Of a DNA stretch of 11,109 bases, positions 1 to 6,775 are shown in pieces. This DNA comes from UMGS1649 sp045637095. GTDB lineage: Bacteria; Bacillota; Clostridia; TANB77; CAG-465. Made by a program: the position numbers and the translations under genes. Within the stretch, counting starts at the first letter, position 1. Each line of letters opens with the position of its first letter. A model generated the notes under the pieces. It did not search any database. It saw nothing but the letters and a program-made list of their open reading frames with translations, and had not been told where the DNA came from. The DNA lies in the NCBI GenBank assembly GCA_045637095.1, contig JAZTYX010000032.1, forward strand, positions 1 to 11,109, written 5' to 3'.

Positions 1-401
1 TAAATACTTTGTATGTAATAGCTAAAAAAGATTTAGAATATAACTATGTAAAGAGCGTGTTTAAGTTAAAAACGTTAGCGCTTTTAGGATATAGCCCAAG
101 TATAACTAGATGTAGCAATTGTAATTCAAGTATGATAGAAAAAGAAGATAAAGGATACTACTATTCGTTTAATACAAATAGTGTATTATGTGGAAGTTGT
201 TATACTAAATTATCTAAAGAAAATGAAGAAAAATTAAAAGGTGGTTGGTATATAAAACTAGGTCAGGCGACTTTTTATGCAATATACTATATTTTAGCAA
301 GCGATTCTAAAAAGGTATATTCATTCAAAATAGATAAGAAAGCAGAAAAAGAATTAGAAAAAGTAGCGGATAGACTTTATACAGAACAATTAAGTTTTTA
401 G
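1..401 (+). CDS. recO: DNA repair protein RecO, C-terminal part (5' end outside window)
   Basis: The open frame has no stop back to base 3, so the gene enters from the left edge and about 132 residues are visible. RecO loads RecA onto SSB-coated single-stranded DNA together with RecR and anneals complementary strands. Seen here is the RecO C-terminal helical domain with its zinc site: a leucine-rich segment ending LLGYSP (a RecO hallmark), then C-S-N-C, and 22 residues later C-G-S-C, giving the expected four cysteines. An aromatic-rich segment lies between them (YYYSF). A TTG at 9 could be read as a start but has no SD and would discard the N-terminal OB fold; I treat it as internal. The gene ends TAG/TAA and is followed at once by a terminator, so it is the last gene of its operon. 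The assignment rests on the motif pattern and the position of the cysteines. Confidence 0.85.
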   Translation, partial: NTLYVIAKKDLEYNYVKSVFKLKTLALLGYSPSITRCSNCNSSMIEKEDKGYYYSFNTNSVLCGSCYTKLSKENEEKLKGGWYIKLGQATFYAIYYILASDSKKVYSFKIDKKAEKELEKVADRLYTEQLSF

Positions 402-423
402 TAATAAAATTAAATAATGATTA

Positions 424-455
424 AGTGTATACAATAATGTATGCACTTTTTATTT
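424..455 (+). terminator. Intrinsic terminator of the recO operon
   Basis: Ten-base stem AGTGTATACA / TGTATGCACT (one G-U pair) around the loop ATAA, followed by a T-rich run. The next promoter's -35 begins inside this T run. Confidence 0.8.
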
Positions 456-482
456 GACATAAAACAACACAGGTGGTATAAT
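454..482 (+). promoter_or_regulatory. Strong sigma-A-type promoter with extended -10
   Basis: TTGACA at 454-459, 17-base spacer, TATAAT at 477-482, preceded by TGG (extended -10). Both hexamers match consensus exactly. The predicted transcript start is near 489-490, immediately before an ATG at 491, which argues that translation starts at the later ATG at 536. Confidence 0.8.
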
Positions 483-525
483 TTTAGTCTATGCAAATAA
501 TAAATAAAGATATAATTAAATTTAT

Positions 526-533
526 GGAGGGAG
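526..533 (+). promoter_or_regulatory. Shine-Dalgarno that decides the start at 536
   Basis: GGAGGGAG lies two bases before the ATG at 536 (the GGAGG core ends five bases before it). The in-frame ATGs at 491 and 524 have no such site; the one at 524 overlaps this SD itself. Confidence 0.75.
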
Positions 534-535
534 TT

Positions 536-964
536 ATGCACGAAGTATACGAAATCAAGCAAAACAACACAGACTACAAAGCATCTTTAATCTTATCTAT
601 CGTAATGTTTGTCGTTGGTTGCGGCTTGCTGATGTGCAGTGGGTGGAAAGAAATATTCTATGGGATTTTCTTTGTGCTAGGTAGCATTATTTTAGCAGTT
701 GTTGCGATTAAACGGAAAAAGACTTTTGAGAGAATTCTTAAAAGTTACTTGCACAAGAGGTTAAAAGAGTATTTTAAGAGCAAGAATTCATTATTAAGAT
801 TTGTTTTGGAAAGAAAAAAGAAGATAGCAGTAAGTTATTGTATCTATATAAACGGGTATGTAGATAAGCAAGATTTTGAAATGTTTATGACTAAGTTCAA
901 GGAAGAAACCGGAGTTAAGATGGAGCATAGACTTCTTAGAAAACCGGCAAGTAGCATAAACTAG
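536..964 (+). CDS. Small two-helix membrane protein of unknown function, copy 1 of a paralogous pair
   Basis: I do not recognise a family. The 142-residue product has a short polar N-terminus, two hydrophobic segments (about residues 17-35 and 39-58) joined by a very short turn, a strongly basic stretch (about 59-82), and a soluble C-terminal region of about 60 residues with a short strand-like segment (YCIYING) followed by a helix-like segment. The two-helix hairpin predicts both ends on the cytoplasmic side, since the basic stretch follows helix 2. The start at 536 was chosen over 491 for the SD, for the promoter position, and because from 536 the protein aligns without gaps to the product of 1104-1517 (shared V4, I7, K8, Q9, S17, L18, V23, G36, F46, A57, K61, K62, E65, L68, Y71, L76, Y101, I103, Y104, N106, V109, K111, D113, M118, E124). 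It has its own promoter and terminator. It uses ATC and ATT as well as ATA for isoleucine, unlike the gat genes. Confidence 0.85.
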   Translation: MHEVYEIKQNNTDYKASLILSIVMFVVGCGLLMCSGWKEIFYGIFFVLGSIILAVVAIKRKKTFERILKSYLHKRLKEYFKSKNSLLRFVLERKKKIAVSYCIYINGYVDKQDFEMFMTKFKEETGVKMEHRLLRKPASSIN

Positions 965-996
965 AAGGAAGGAGTTAAAACTCCTTCTTTTCTTTT
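965..996 (+). terminator. Intrinsic terminator after the first membrane-protein gene
   Basis: Stem GAAGGAGT / ACTCCTTC (968-975 with 980-987) around TAAA, extendable by weaker outer pairs to 965, then TTTTCTTTT. It starts directly after the stop codon. Confidence 0.85.
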
Positions 997-1022
997 GTAA
1001 CACGACGTGCGACTTGATAAAA

Positions 1023-1051
1023 TTGACATAATACTATAAAAATGGTATAAT
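1023..1051 (+). promoter_or_regulatory. Strong sigma-A-type promoter with extended -10
   Basis: TTGACA at 1023-1028, 17-base spacer, TATAAT at 1046-1051 preceded by TGG. It has the same hexamers, spacing and TGG as the promoter at 454-482. The leader before the next gene is about 45 bases. Confidence 0.8.
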
Positions 1052-1103
1052 TAAAATGTTGATGAAAGTCACATAGAAAATAATTTTATTATGGAGGTCT
1101 ACT

Positions 1104-1517
1104 ATGAATTTGGTAGAAAAAATTAAGCAGGAAGCCGGAGCACGGACTATCTCTTTAGTAATGGGTGTTGTAACTATTGCACTTGCATTTCTTTGTATGG
1201 GTGGTGAAGGAATTATTCCTAAACTCTTTGCACTTCTTTTCTTTGCTGCATATGTCTTTTTTGTGATTATTGCTGTAAGTAAAAAGAAAGATCTTGAAAA
1301 AGATCTTATGGACTACATTAAGGCAAAGCTTGATGAAAAGTTACTAGAGGTTTCTAGCACAGAAGGTCTTATTCTTCACAGAGAGAAAGGATACAAAATT
1401 CAGTACACTATTTATGCAAATAAAGTTGTTACAAAGAAAGATGTCATAGAGATAATGAAAAACTGCGAAAAAGAGTTACAGATGGAAATTAAATATACCG
1501 TATATGATATGGCTTAA
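1104..1517 (+). CDS. Small two-helix membrane protein of unknown function, copy 2 of a paralogous pair
   Basis: No known family is recognised. The 137-residue product repeats the plan of the protein from 536-964: hydrophobic segments at about 14-32 and 39-58, a charged KKKDLEKDL stretch after helix 2, then a soluble tail with a strand-like segment (IQYTIYANK) and a helix-like segment, ending in a second short strand-like piece (IKYTVYD). The two proteins align gap-free from residue 1 to about 124, so this is a tandem duplication that has diverged strongly. The start at 1104 has GGAGG at 1093-1097, six bases upstream. It is monocistronic, with its own promoter and terminator. Codon use departs from the neighbouring gat genes: all three Gln are CAG, and by hand count only 2 of 14 Ile are ATA. 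That could reflect foreign origin, different expression or recent gain. It might anchor or regulate a membrane process, but nothing here shows that. Confidence 0.85.
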   Translation: MNLVEKIKQEAGARTISLVMGVVTIALAFLCMGGEGIIPKLFALLFFAAYVFFVIIAVSKKKDLEKDLMDYIKAKLDEKLLEVSSTEGLILHREKGYKIQYTIYANKVVTKKDVIEIMKNCEKELQMEIKYTVYDMA

Positions 1518-1527
1518 ATTCATCTTA

Positions 1528-1566
1528 AAAGCACAGGTTAATACCCTGTGCTTTGCTCGTTTTTAA
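1528..1566 (+). terminator. Intrinsic terminator after the second membrane-protein gene
   Basis: Ten-base perfect stem AAAGCACAGG / CCTGTGCTTT around a seven-base loop. The main T run (TTTTT) is displaced by GCTCG after the stem, so efficiency may be moderate. Confidence 0.75.
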
Positions 1567-1593
1567 AATGTATTTTTATATAGTTTTTAGAAG

Positions 1594-1622
1594 TGTAAAA
1601 AATAATTAAAATATGGTAAAAT
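1594..1622 (+). promoter_or_regulatory. Candidate distal promoter of the gat operon (P1)
   Basis: TAAAAT at 1617-1622 preceded by TGG (extended -10), with a poor -35 (TGTAAA, 1594-1599) 17 bases upstream. The extended -10 matches other promoters in this window. Confidence 0.45.
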
Positions 1623-1638
1623 AAATGGCCGCAAATGT

Positions 1639-1667
1639 TTGCAAATTCTAGTCTTTTGTTATATAAT
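1639..1667 (+). promoter_or_regulatory. Candidate proximal promoter of the gat operon (P2)
   Basis: TTGCAA at 1639-1644, 17 bases, then TATAAT at 1662-1667. The predicted start near 1674 leaves about 30 bases of leader, which is too short for a T-box riboswitch. A six-base inverted repeat ATATTA / TAATAT (1675-1680 and 1686-1691) would lie at the very 5' end of the transcript, just before the SD. Confidence 0.55.
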
Positions 1668-1703
1668 ATAGCAGATATTATGGAGTAATATGGAGGAGAT
1701 AAA

Positions 1704-1991
1704 ATGAAAATTACGCATGAAGAAGTAAAACACATTGCAAAGCTTGCAAAACTAAGCCTTAGCGAGGAAGAAGTGGAAAAGTACGCTAAAGATTTAGGGG
1801 ATATTGCGGGATTTGTGGAAAAATTAAACGAAGTAGACGTAACAGGAGTAAATCCTACTGCACACGCCGTAGATAAATATAATGTATTTAGACAGGATGA
1901 ACTTAAAGATTCATATAACAGAGAAGCTATACTTAAAAACGCACCAAGCAAAGAAGCTGGCTGCATAAGTGTACCTAAGGTTGTAGAATAA
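1704..1991 (+). CDS. gatC: Glutamyl-tRNA(Gln)/aspartyl-tRNA(Asn) amidotransferase subunit C
   Basis: GatC is the small belt-like subunit that wraps around GatA and contacts GatB, stabilising the heterotrimer that turns Glu-tRNA(Gln) or Asp-tRNA(Asn) into the amidated forms in the cytosol. The 95-residue length is typical. Seen: the N-terminal EEVKHIAKLAKLSLSEEE helix, the centre LNEVDVTGVNPTAHAV (family pattern E-V-D-x-x-x-V-x-P-T), a variant of the R-x-D-E motif (FRQDEL), and the C-terminal NAP...VPKVVE ending that is nearly universal in the family. The SD GGAGGAG (1692-1698) lies five bases before ATG. The gene is first in the gatC-gatA-proS-gatB operon, with gatA starting 12 bases after its stop. 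Confidence 0.95.
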   Translation: MKITHEEVKHIAKLAKLSLSEEEVEKYAKDLGDIAGFVEKLNEVDVTGVNPTAHAVDKYNVFRQDELKDSYNREAILKNAPSKEAGCISVPKVVE

Positions 1992-2003
1992 TAGGAGGAT
2001 ACT

Positions 2004-3461
2004 ATGTACGAGAAATTAACTATACACGAATTAAGAGATAAAATTAAGAATAAAGAAGTAACAATAAAAGCTGTACTTGATGATGTATTTTCAAGAATTG
2101 AAGCTTTAGAACCTAAAGTTGAAGCTTTTGTTACATTAAATAAAGAATATGCATATGCTAAAGCAGAAGAATTACAAGCAAGACTAGATAATGGCGAAGA
2201 CATTGGTATACTTGGTGGTGTGCCAGTAGCTATAAAAGATAATATGTGTATGAAAGATACATTAACTACTTGTTCTTCTAAAATGCTATCTAATTTTGTT
2301 AGTCCATATGATTCAACAGTGGTAAAAAAATTAGAAGAAGCAGGAGCAATAATTGTTGGTAAAACAAATATGGATGAATTTGCTATGGGATCTTCTACAG
2401 CAACTTCAGCTCATAAGAAAACAACAAACCCTTGGGACATAGAAAGAGTTCCTGGTGGTTCATCAGGTGGTAGTGCTGCATGTGTTACAGCAGATATGGC
2501 TATTGCGTCACTTGGTTCAGATACAGGTGGATCAATTCGTCAACCAGCATCATACTGCTCAGTAGTAGGTCTTAAACCAACTTATGGTTTAGTATCTAGA
2601 TTTGGACTTATTGCATTTGCATCATCATTAGACCAAATAGGTCCATTTACTAAAGATGTTAGAGATTCAGCTATAATGCTTAATGCTATAGCAGGTCACG
2701 ATAAGATGGATACAACATCTGTAGAAATAGATGTACCAGATTATGAAGCAGCTTTAGATGGTAATGTTAAAGGATTAAAAGTAGGTATACCTACAGAATT
2801 TATAAAAGACGGATTAAATCCAGAAGTTAAAGAAGCTTTTGATAAAGCTATAGAAAAATTAAAAGAATTAGGAGCAGAAATAAAAGAAATATCTTTAGAT
2901 TATGCTAAGTATGCATTACCTGTATACTATATCATAGCGCCAGCAGAGGCATCTTCAAACCTTGCTAGATATGATGGTATTAAATATGGTTATAGAACAT
3001 CAGACTTTGAAAATCTTGAAGATATATATGCTAACTCTAGAACTGAAGGTTTTGGAGATGAAGTAAAGAGAAGAATAATGCTTGGAACTTATGTATTATC
3101 TTCTGGATACTACGATGCATATTACAAACGTGCTGGTCAAGTTAGAACATTAATTAAACAAGACTTTGATAAAGCCTTCGCAGATGTTGATGTTATAGCA
3201 CTTCCAACAGCTCCAAATACAACATTTAAATTTGGTGAAAAATCTAACAACCCAGTTGAAATGTACTTAGAAGATATATTCACAGTTCCAGTAAACATAG
3301 CTGGTCTTCCTGGTATATCTGTGCCGTGTGGTTTTGATTCTAAGAACCTACCGATAGGTTTACAATTCATCGGTAAAGTGTTTGATGAACAAACACTATT
3401 AAAGGTGTCTTATGCTTATGAACAAAACACAGAGCATCATAAAGCTAGACCAAATATATAA
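2004..3461 (+). CDS. gatA: Glutamyl-tRNA(Gln)/aspartyl-tRNA(Asn) amidotransferase subunit A (glutaminase)
   Basis: GatA is the amidase-signature subunit that hydrolyses glutamine to release ammonia, which is channelled to GatB for amidation of the mischarged tRNA. The 485-residue length is usual. The Ser-cisSer-Lys triad is visible: K78 in VAIKDN, cis-Ser S153 in PGGSSGGSAA, and nucleophile S177 in DTGGSIRQP. These sit one residue below K79/S154/S178 of the Staphylococcus aureus enzyme, as I recall its numbering. The late motif VPVNIAGLPGISVPCGF is also present. The SD AGGAGG (1993-1998) precedes ATG at 2004 by five bases. The gene is followed after 18 bases by proS rather than by gatB. All eight Gln codons are CAA and most Ile codons ATA, the A/T-ending bias of this chromosome's core genes. 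A complete GatCAB suggests that glutaminyl- and/or asparaginyl-tRNA is made indirectly, but the window cannot show whether GlnRS or AsnRS is absent. Confidence 0.97.
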   Translation: MYEKLTIHELRDKIKNKEVTIKAVLDDVFSRIEALEPKVEAFVTLNKEYAYAKAEELQARLDNGEDIGILGGVPVAIKDNMCMKDTLTTCSSKMLSNFVSPYDSTVVKKLEEAGAIIVGKTNMDEFAMGSSTATSAHKKTTNPWDIERVPGGSSGGSAACVTADMAIASLGSDTGGSIRQPASYCSVVGLKPTYGLVSRFGLIAFASSLDQIGPFTKDVRDSAIMLNAIAGHDKMDTTSVEIDVPDYEAALDGNVKGLKVGIPTEFIKDGLNPEVKEAFDKAIEKLKELGAEIKEISLDYAKYALPVYYIIAPAEASSNLARYDGIKYGYRTSDFENLEDIYANSRTEGFGDEVKRRIMLGTYVLSSGYYDAYYKRAGQVRTLIKQDFDKAFADVDVIALPTAPNTTFKFGEKSNNPVEMYLEDIFTVPVNIAGLPGISVPCGFDSKNLPIGLQFIGKVFDEQTLLKVSYAYEQNTEHHKARPNI

Positions 3462-3479
3462 TAGAATATAGGAGTAAAT

Positions 3480-5207
3480 ATGTTACAATCAAAATTAATA
3501 GGAGATACAAAGAAAGAATGGCCTAACGAAGCAACCCTAAAAAGTCATGGGATGCTTCTTAAAGGCGGATATATAAAACAAATGGCAAGTGGAATATTTA
3601 CACTAATGCCACTTGGAAAAAGAGTATCAGCTAAAATAGAAAATATAATAAGAGAAGAAATGAATAGAATAGATGCCGAAGAAGTTTTAATGCCACTTGT
3701 TGCAACTAAAAAACTTTGGGATGGCGCAGGACGTTATGATGCTATAGGTTCAGAACTTCTACGTTTCAAAGATAGAACTGGAGCAGAAATGGTTCTTTCT
3801 ATGACACACGAAGAAGCGGCTGTATTTAGCGTATTAAACGAAGCAGCATCATATACTAAATATCCTTTCTCAATATATCAAATACAAACTAAATTTAGAG
3901 ATGAAGCAAGAAGTAGAGGTGGACTAATTCGTGTAAGAGAGTTCACAATGAAAGATGCATATTCTTTCCATACTTCAGAAGAATCATTAAATGAAGTTTA
4001 TGATAAATACTATGACGCATATAACAAGATATTTGCGCGCGTTGGTATTCCAGAAGTTATTGCTGTTGCATCAGATACAGGAATGATGGGTGGAAGCGGC
4101 GCTCACGAATACATGTTATTATGTGATGCTGGTGAAGATAAAATAGTTACATGTGATTCTTGTGACTATAGCGCAAACATGGATGTTGCTAAAGCAAAAG
4201 AAACAACACCTGCTACAACTGAAATGAAAGAACTTGCAGAAGTTCACACACCAGATACAAAAACAATAGAAGACTTAACTAACTTCTTAAATATACCTGC
4301 TACAAATCTTGCAAAAGCAGTTGTATATTACAGAATAGATACAGAAGAAGTAGTTGTTGTATTTATTCGTGCGGATAAAGAAGTAAACGAAACTAAGTTA
4401 AGAAACATTCTTAAAGTAGATGATGAACATCTAGTTCCAAAGGCTGAAGAAGATGATGGAATATGTTATGGATTTATTGGACCAGTAGGATTTACATCAA
4501 ACATAAAAACTACATTTGTTTACGATAAATCTTTAGAAAACGAAGCATCTTTAGTAGCTGGAGCTAACAAGAAAGATTACCACTTAACAGGTGTAAACTT
4601 TAAGAGAGATGTTAAAGTAGAAGAATTCGTAGATGTTGCAAAAGTAAGTGCAAACGATACTTGTGTTAAATGTGGTAAACCAACACTTAAAATATCTAAT
4701 GGTATAGAAGTTGGTAATATATTTAAACTTGGTGCAAAATATACTTCTGCAATGGGTATGACATACTTAGATGAAAATGGAAAATCTCAAACTCCAATAA
4801 TGGGATGTTACGGAATAGGTGTAGGAAGACTTATGGCTTCTGTTCTTGAAGCTAAAGCAGATGAAAAGAAAGTTAACTGGCCAGCAGCAATCGCTCCATT
4901 TAACATTCACATTTGTCCATTAGATTACACTAAGAACGAACAAGTTAAAGTTACTACAGATGAGCTATACGCTAAATTAGAAGGCTTAGGCTATGAAGTG
5001 CTATTAGATGATAGAGCAAAGAGTGCAGGTGTTAAATTTGCGGATTCTGACCTTATAGGAGCACCAATAAGAATAGTAGTAAGTGGAAGAAACTTAGAAA
5101 ATTCTAAATATGAAGTTAAGTGCTTAGGTGATGAAGAAGCAACTCTTGTAGATATGGATAAAATATATGAATATGTAGAAAACAAAATGAAGGGATGGGA
5201 AGTATAA
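3480..5207 (+). CDS. proS: Prolyl-tRNA synthetase, bacterial type with editing insertion
   Basis: This class II synthetase charges tRNA(Pro) with proline using ATP. The 575-residue length fits the bacterial form. Domains in order: motif 1 region (about 40-72), motif 2 with FRDEARSR and REFTMKDAYSF (139-163), the INS editing domain (about 224-407) that hydrolyses Ala-tRNA(Pro), motif 3 GIGVGRLMASVLE (445-457), and the anticodon-binding domain (about 470-575). The INS domain is framed by C-D-S-C (225-228) and C-V-K-C (395-398) and carries K279, at the position of the editing lysine I recall for the E. coli enzyme. T109 and E111 of the THEE motif are kept, but the preceding residues are S-M rather than the usual G-P. 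SD AGGAG (3470-3474). Its stop TAA overlaps the gatB ATG by one base (TAATG), so ProRS and GatB translation are probably coupled. Confidence 0.96.
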   Translation: MLQSKLIGDTKKEWPNEATLKSHGMLLKGGYIKQMASGIFTLMPLGKRVSAKIENIIREEMNRIDAEEVLMPLVATKKLWDGAGRYDAIGSELLRFKDRTGAEMVLSMTHEEAAVFSVLNEAASYTKYPFSIYQIQTKFRDEARSRGGLIRVREFTMKDAYSFHTSEESLNEVYDKYYDAYNKIFARVGIPEVIAVASDTGMMGGSGAHEYMLLCDAGEDKIVTCDSCDYSANMDVAKAKETTPATTEMKELAEVHTPDTKTIEDLTNFLNIPATNLAKAVVYYRIDTEEVVVVFIRADKEVNETKLRNILKVDDEHLVPKAEEDDGICYGFIGPVGFTSNIKTTFVYDKSLENEASLVAGANKKDYHLTGVNFKRDVKVEEFVDVAKVSANDTCVKCGKPTLKISNGIEVGNIFKLGAKYTSAMGMTYLDENGKSQTPIMGCYGIGVGRLMASVLEAKADEKKVNWPAAIAPFNIHICPLDYTKNEQVKVTTDELYAKLEGLGYEVLLDDRAKSAGVKFADSDLIGAPIRIVVSGRNLENSKYEVKCLGDEEATLVDMDKIYEYVENKMKGWEV

Positions 5208-6655
5208 TGAGAGAAGATTATGAAGTTATAATAGGACTTGAAGTACACGCAGAACTTGCAACAAAAACAAAAATATACTGTTCTTGTTCAACAGAGTTTG
5301 GTTCTGATCCAAATACTCACTGCTGTCCAATATGTACTGGTATGCCAGGAGTACTTCCTGTGCTTAATGAAAAAGTTGTGGAATATGCAGTAAAAATGGG
5401 ACTTGCAACAAATTGTAAAATAGCAAGATTTTCTAAACAAGATAGAAAGAATTACTTCTATCCAGACTTACCAAAAGCATATCAAACATCACAATATGAT
5501 TTACCATTGTGCTATGAAGGACATGTAGACTTTAAAGTAAACGGCGAACCTAAAACAGTTGGTATTACAAGAATACACATAGAAGAAGATGCTGGTAAAT
5601 TAATACACGATCCATATACAGGAGATACATTAGTAGACCTAAATCGTTGTGGTGTACCACTAATTGAAATAGTTTCTGAACCAGACATTCGTTCTAAAGA
5701 TGAAGCTATAGAATATATGCAAACATTAAAATCTATACTAGAATATCTAGAAATCTGTGATTGTAAAATGCAAGAAGGATCTTTAAGATGTGACGTTAAC
5801 CTATCTGTAAGAAAGAAAGGTGAAACTAAGTTCGGTACAAGAACTGAAACTAAGAACCTTAACTCATTTAAAGCAATTGGTAGAGCTATAGAATTCGAAA
5901 TAGATAGACAAATAAAAGAACTTGAAAATGGTGGAACTATCTATCAAGAAACAAGAAGATGGGATGACGATAAGGGTATCGGTTATGCAATGAGAACTAA
6001 AGAAGATGCTCATGATTACAGATACTTCCCAGAACCAGACCTAGCTCCAATAGTTCTTTCAGATGAATATGTAAATGGCATACAAGCTGGTCTTCCAGAA
6101 ATGCCAAACGTAAGACGTGAAAGATACATAACAGAATTAGGACTTCCAGAATACGATGCAACTCAAATAACAAACTCTAAGAAAATGGCAGAGTTTTTCG
6201 ATAAAGCAGTAGAAAAATGCGGAAATGCTAAACTTGTTTCTAACTGGTTAATGAGTGATGTTTCAAGAAAACTAAACGAAGCCGAAATGGAAATAGATAA
6301 CATTAAATTTACAGCTGAAGATTTAGGAGACCTTATTACATTAATAGAAAAAGGAACAATATCTTCTGCAATAGCTAAAAAAGTATTTGAGACTATGTTT
6401 GAAACGGGAGATGCACCAGCTAAGATAGTTGAAGCACAAGGTTTAGTTCAAATAACAGATGAATCTGCAATTAGAGATTTAGTAATTTCAGTAATAAATG
6501 AAAATGAACAATCTGTACAAGACTTTATAAACGGTAAAGATAAAGCGGTTGGATTCATAGTTGGACAAACAATGAAAGCTTCTAAAGGCAAAGCAAATCC
6601 AGGAATAGTTAACAAGCTAATAATGGAAGAATTAAATAAAAGAAAAAATGGATAA
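5207..6655 (+). CDS. gatB: Glutamyl-tRNA(Gln)/aspartyl-tRNA(Asn) amidotransferase subunit B
   Basis: GatB binds the mischarged tRNA, phosphorylates its Glu or Asp side chain with ATP and amidates it with ammonia from GatA. From the ATG at 5207 the protein has 482 residues, the normal length. Seen: the start-proximal YEVIIGLEVHAEL motif, the zinc-type cysteines C25, C27, C40 and C43 in YCSC...CCPIC, the GITRIHIEEDAGKLIHD segment (119-135), and the family signature VDLNRCGVPLIEIVSEP (143-159). The C-terminal third is the helical tail plus YqeY-like domain that grips the tRNA. An in-frame ATG at 5195 lies inside proS and would add four non-family residues (MGSI); 5207 was chosen because GatB proteins begin just before the E-V-x-I-G-L-E-V-H motif. 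Only a weak SD-like GGGA/GGGAAG precedes it, in keeping with coupling to proS. The gene is last in the operon, with a terminator five bases on. Confidence 0.96.
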   Translation: MREDYEVIIGLEVHAELATKTKIYCSCSTEFGSDPNTHCCPICTGMPGVLPVLNEKVVEYAVKMGLATNCKIARFSKQDRKNYFYPDLPKAYQTSQYDLPLCYEGHVDFKVNGEPKTVGITRIHIEEDAGKLIHDPYTGDTLVDLNRCGVPLIEIVSEPDIRSKDEAIEYMQTLKSILEYLEICDCKMQEGSLRCDVNLSVRKKGETKFGTRTETKNLNSFKAIGRAIEFEIDRQIKELENGGTIYQETRRWDDDKGIGYAMRTKEDAHDYRYFPEPDLAPIVLSDEYVNGIQAGLPEMPNVRRERYITELGLPEYDATQITNSKKMAEFFDKAVEKCGNAKLVSNWLMSDVSRKLNEAEMEIDNIKFTAEDLGDLITLIEKGTISSAIAKKVFETMFETGDAPAKIVEAQGLVQITDESAIRDLVISVINENEQSVQDFINGKDKAVGFIVGQTMKASKGKANPGIVNKLIMEELNKRKNG

Positions 6656-6659
6656 GAAT

Positions 6660-6693
6660 AAATACACAGAGTGATGCTCTGTGTATTTTTATT
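6660..6693 (+). terminator. Intrinsic terminator of the gat-proS operon
   Basis: Stem AATACACAGAG / CTCTGTGTATT (6661-6671 with 6677-6687), loop TGATG, then TTTATT. Its last bases TT are also the first of the next promoter's -35. Confidence 0.88.
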
Positions 6694-6720
6694 GCAAAAT
6701 AGCCTAAACTGTGTTACAAT
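6692..6720 (+). promoter_or_regulatory. Promoter of the module-repeat gene pair
   Basis: TTGCAA at 6692-6697, 17 bases, TACAAT at 6715-6720, with TGT just before the -10 (TGN extension). The leader is about 50 bases. Confidence 0.6.
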
Positions 6721-6775
6721 TGTTTACGTAAAACCATTTTATATCACTAACATAATTGTAAAGGAGAAAGATAGC

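Noticed and set aside
491..535. Earlier ATG (491) for the first membrane-protein gene
   Set aside because: It sits at the predicted transcript start without an SD, and the extra 15 residues have no counterpart in the paralog, which aligns from residue 1 with the start at 536.
1001..1013. Small G+C-rich palindrome (CACG A CGTG) between the first terminator and the next promoter
   Set aside because: Only four-base arms, no partner copy elsewhere in the window and no clear relation to the promoter; likely chance.
1623..1703. T-box riboswitch ahead of the gat-proS operon
   Set aside because: The leader is under 80 bases, has no TGGNACC-like T-box sequence and no terminator/antiterminator pair.
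1538..2203. Long minus-strand open frame opposite gatC and gatA
   Set aside because: Serine- and leucine-rich translation without domain features, lying opposite two certain genes; a shadow of their codon bias.
5195..5206. Upstream start for gatB
   Set aside because: Adds four residues not seen in the family; the ATG at 5207 gives the usual N-terminus and a TAATG overlap.
6671..6775. N-terminal extension of the first module-repeat gene
   Set aside because: The ATG lies inside the gat terminator and upstream of the promoter, and the extension lacks an SD; the start at 6776 has a strong SD.
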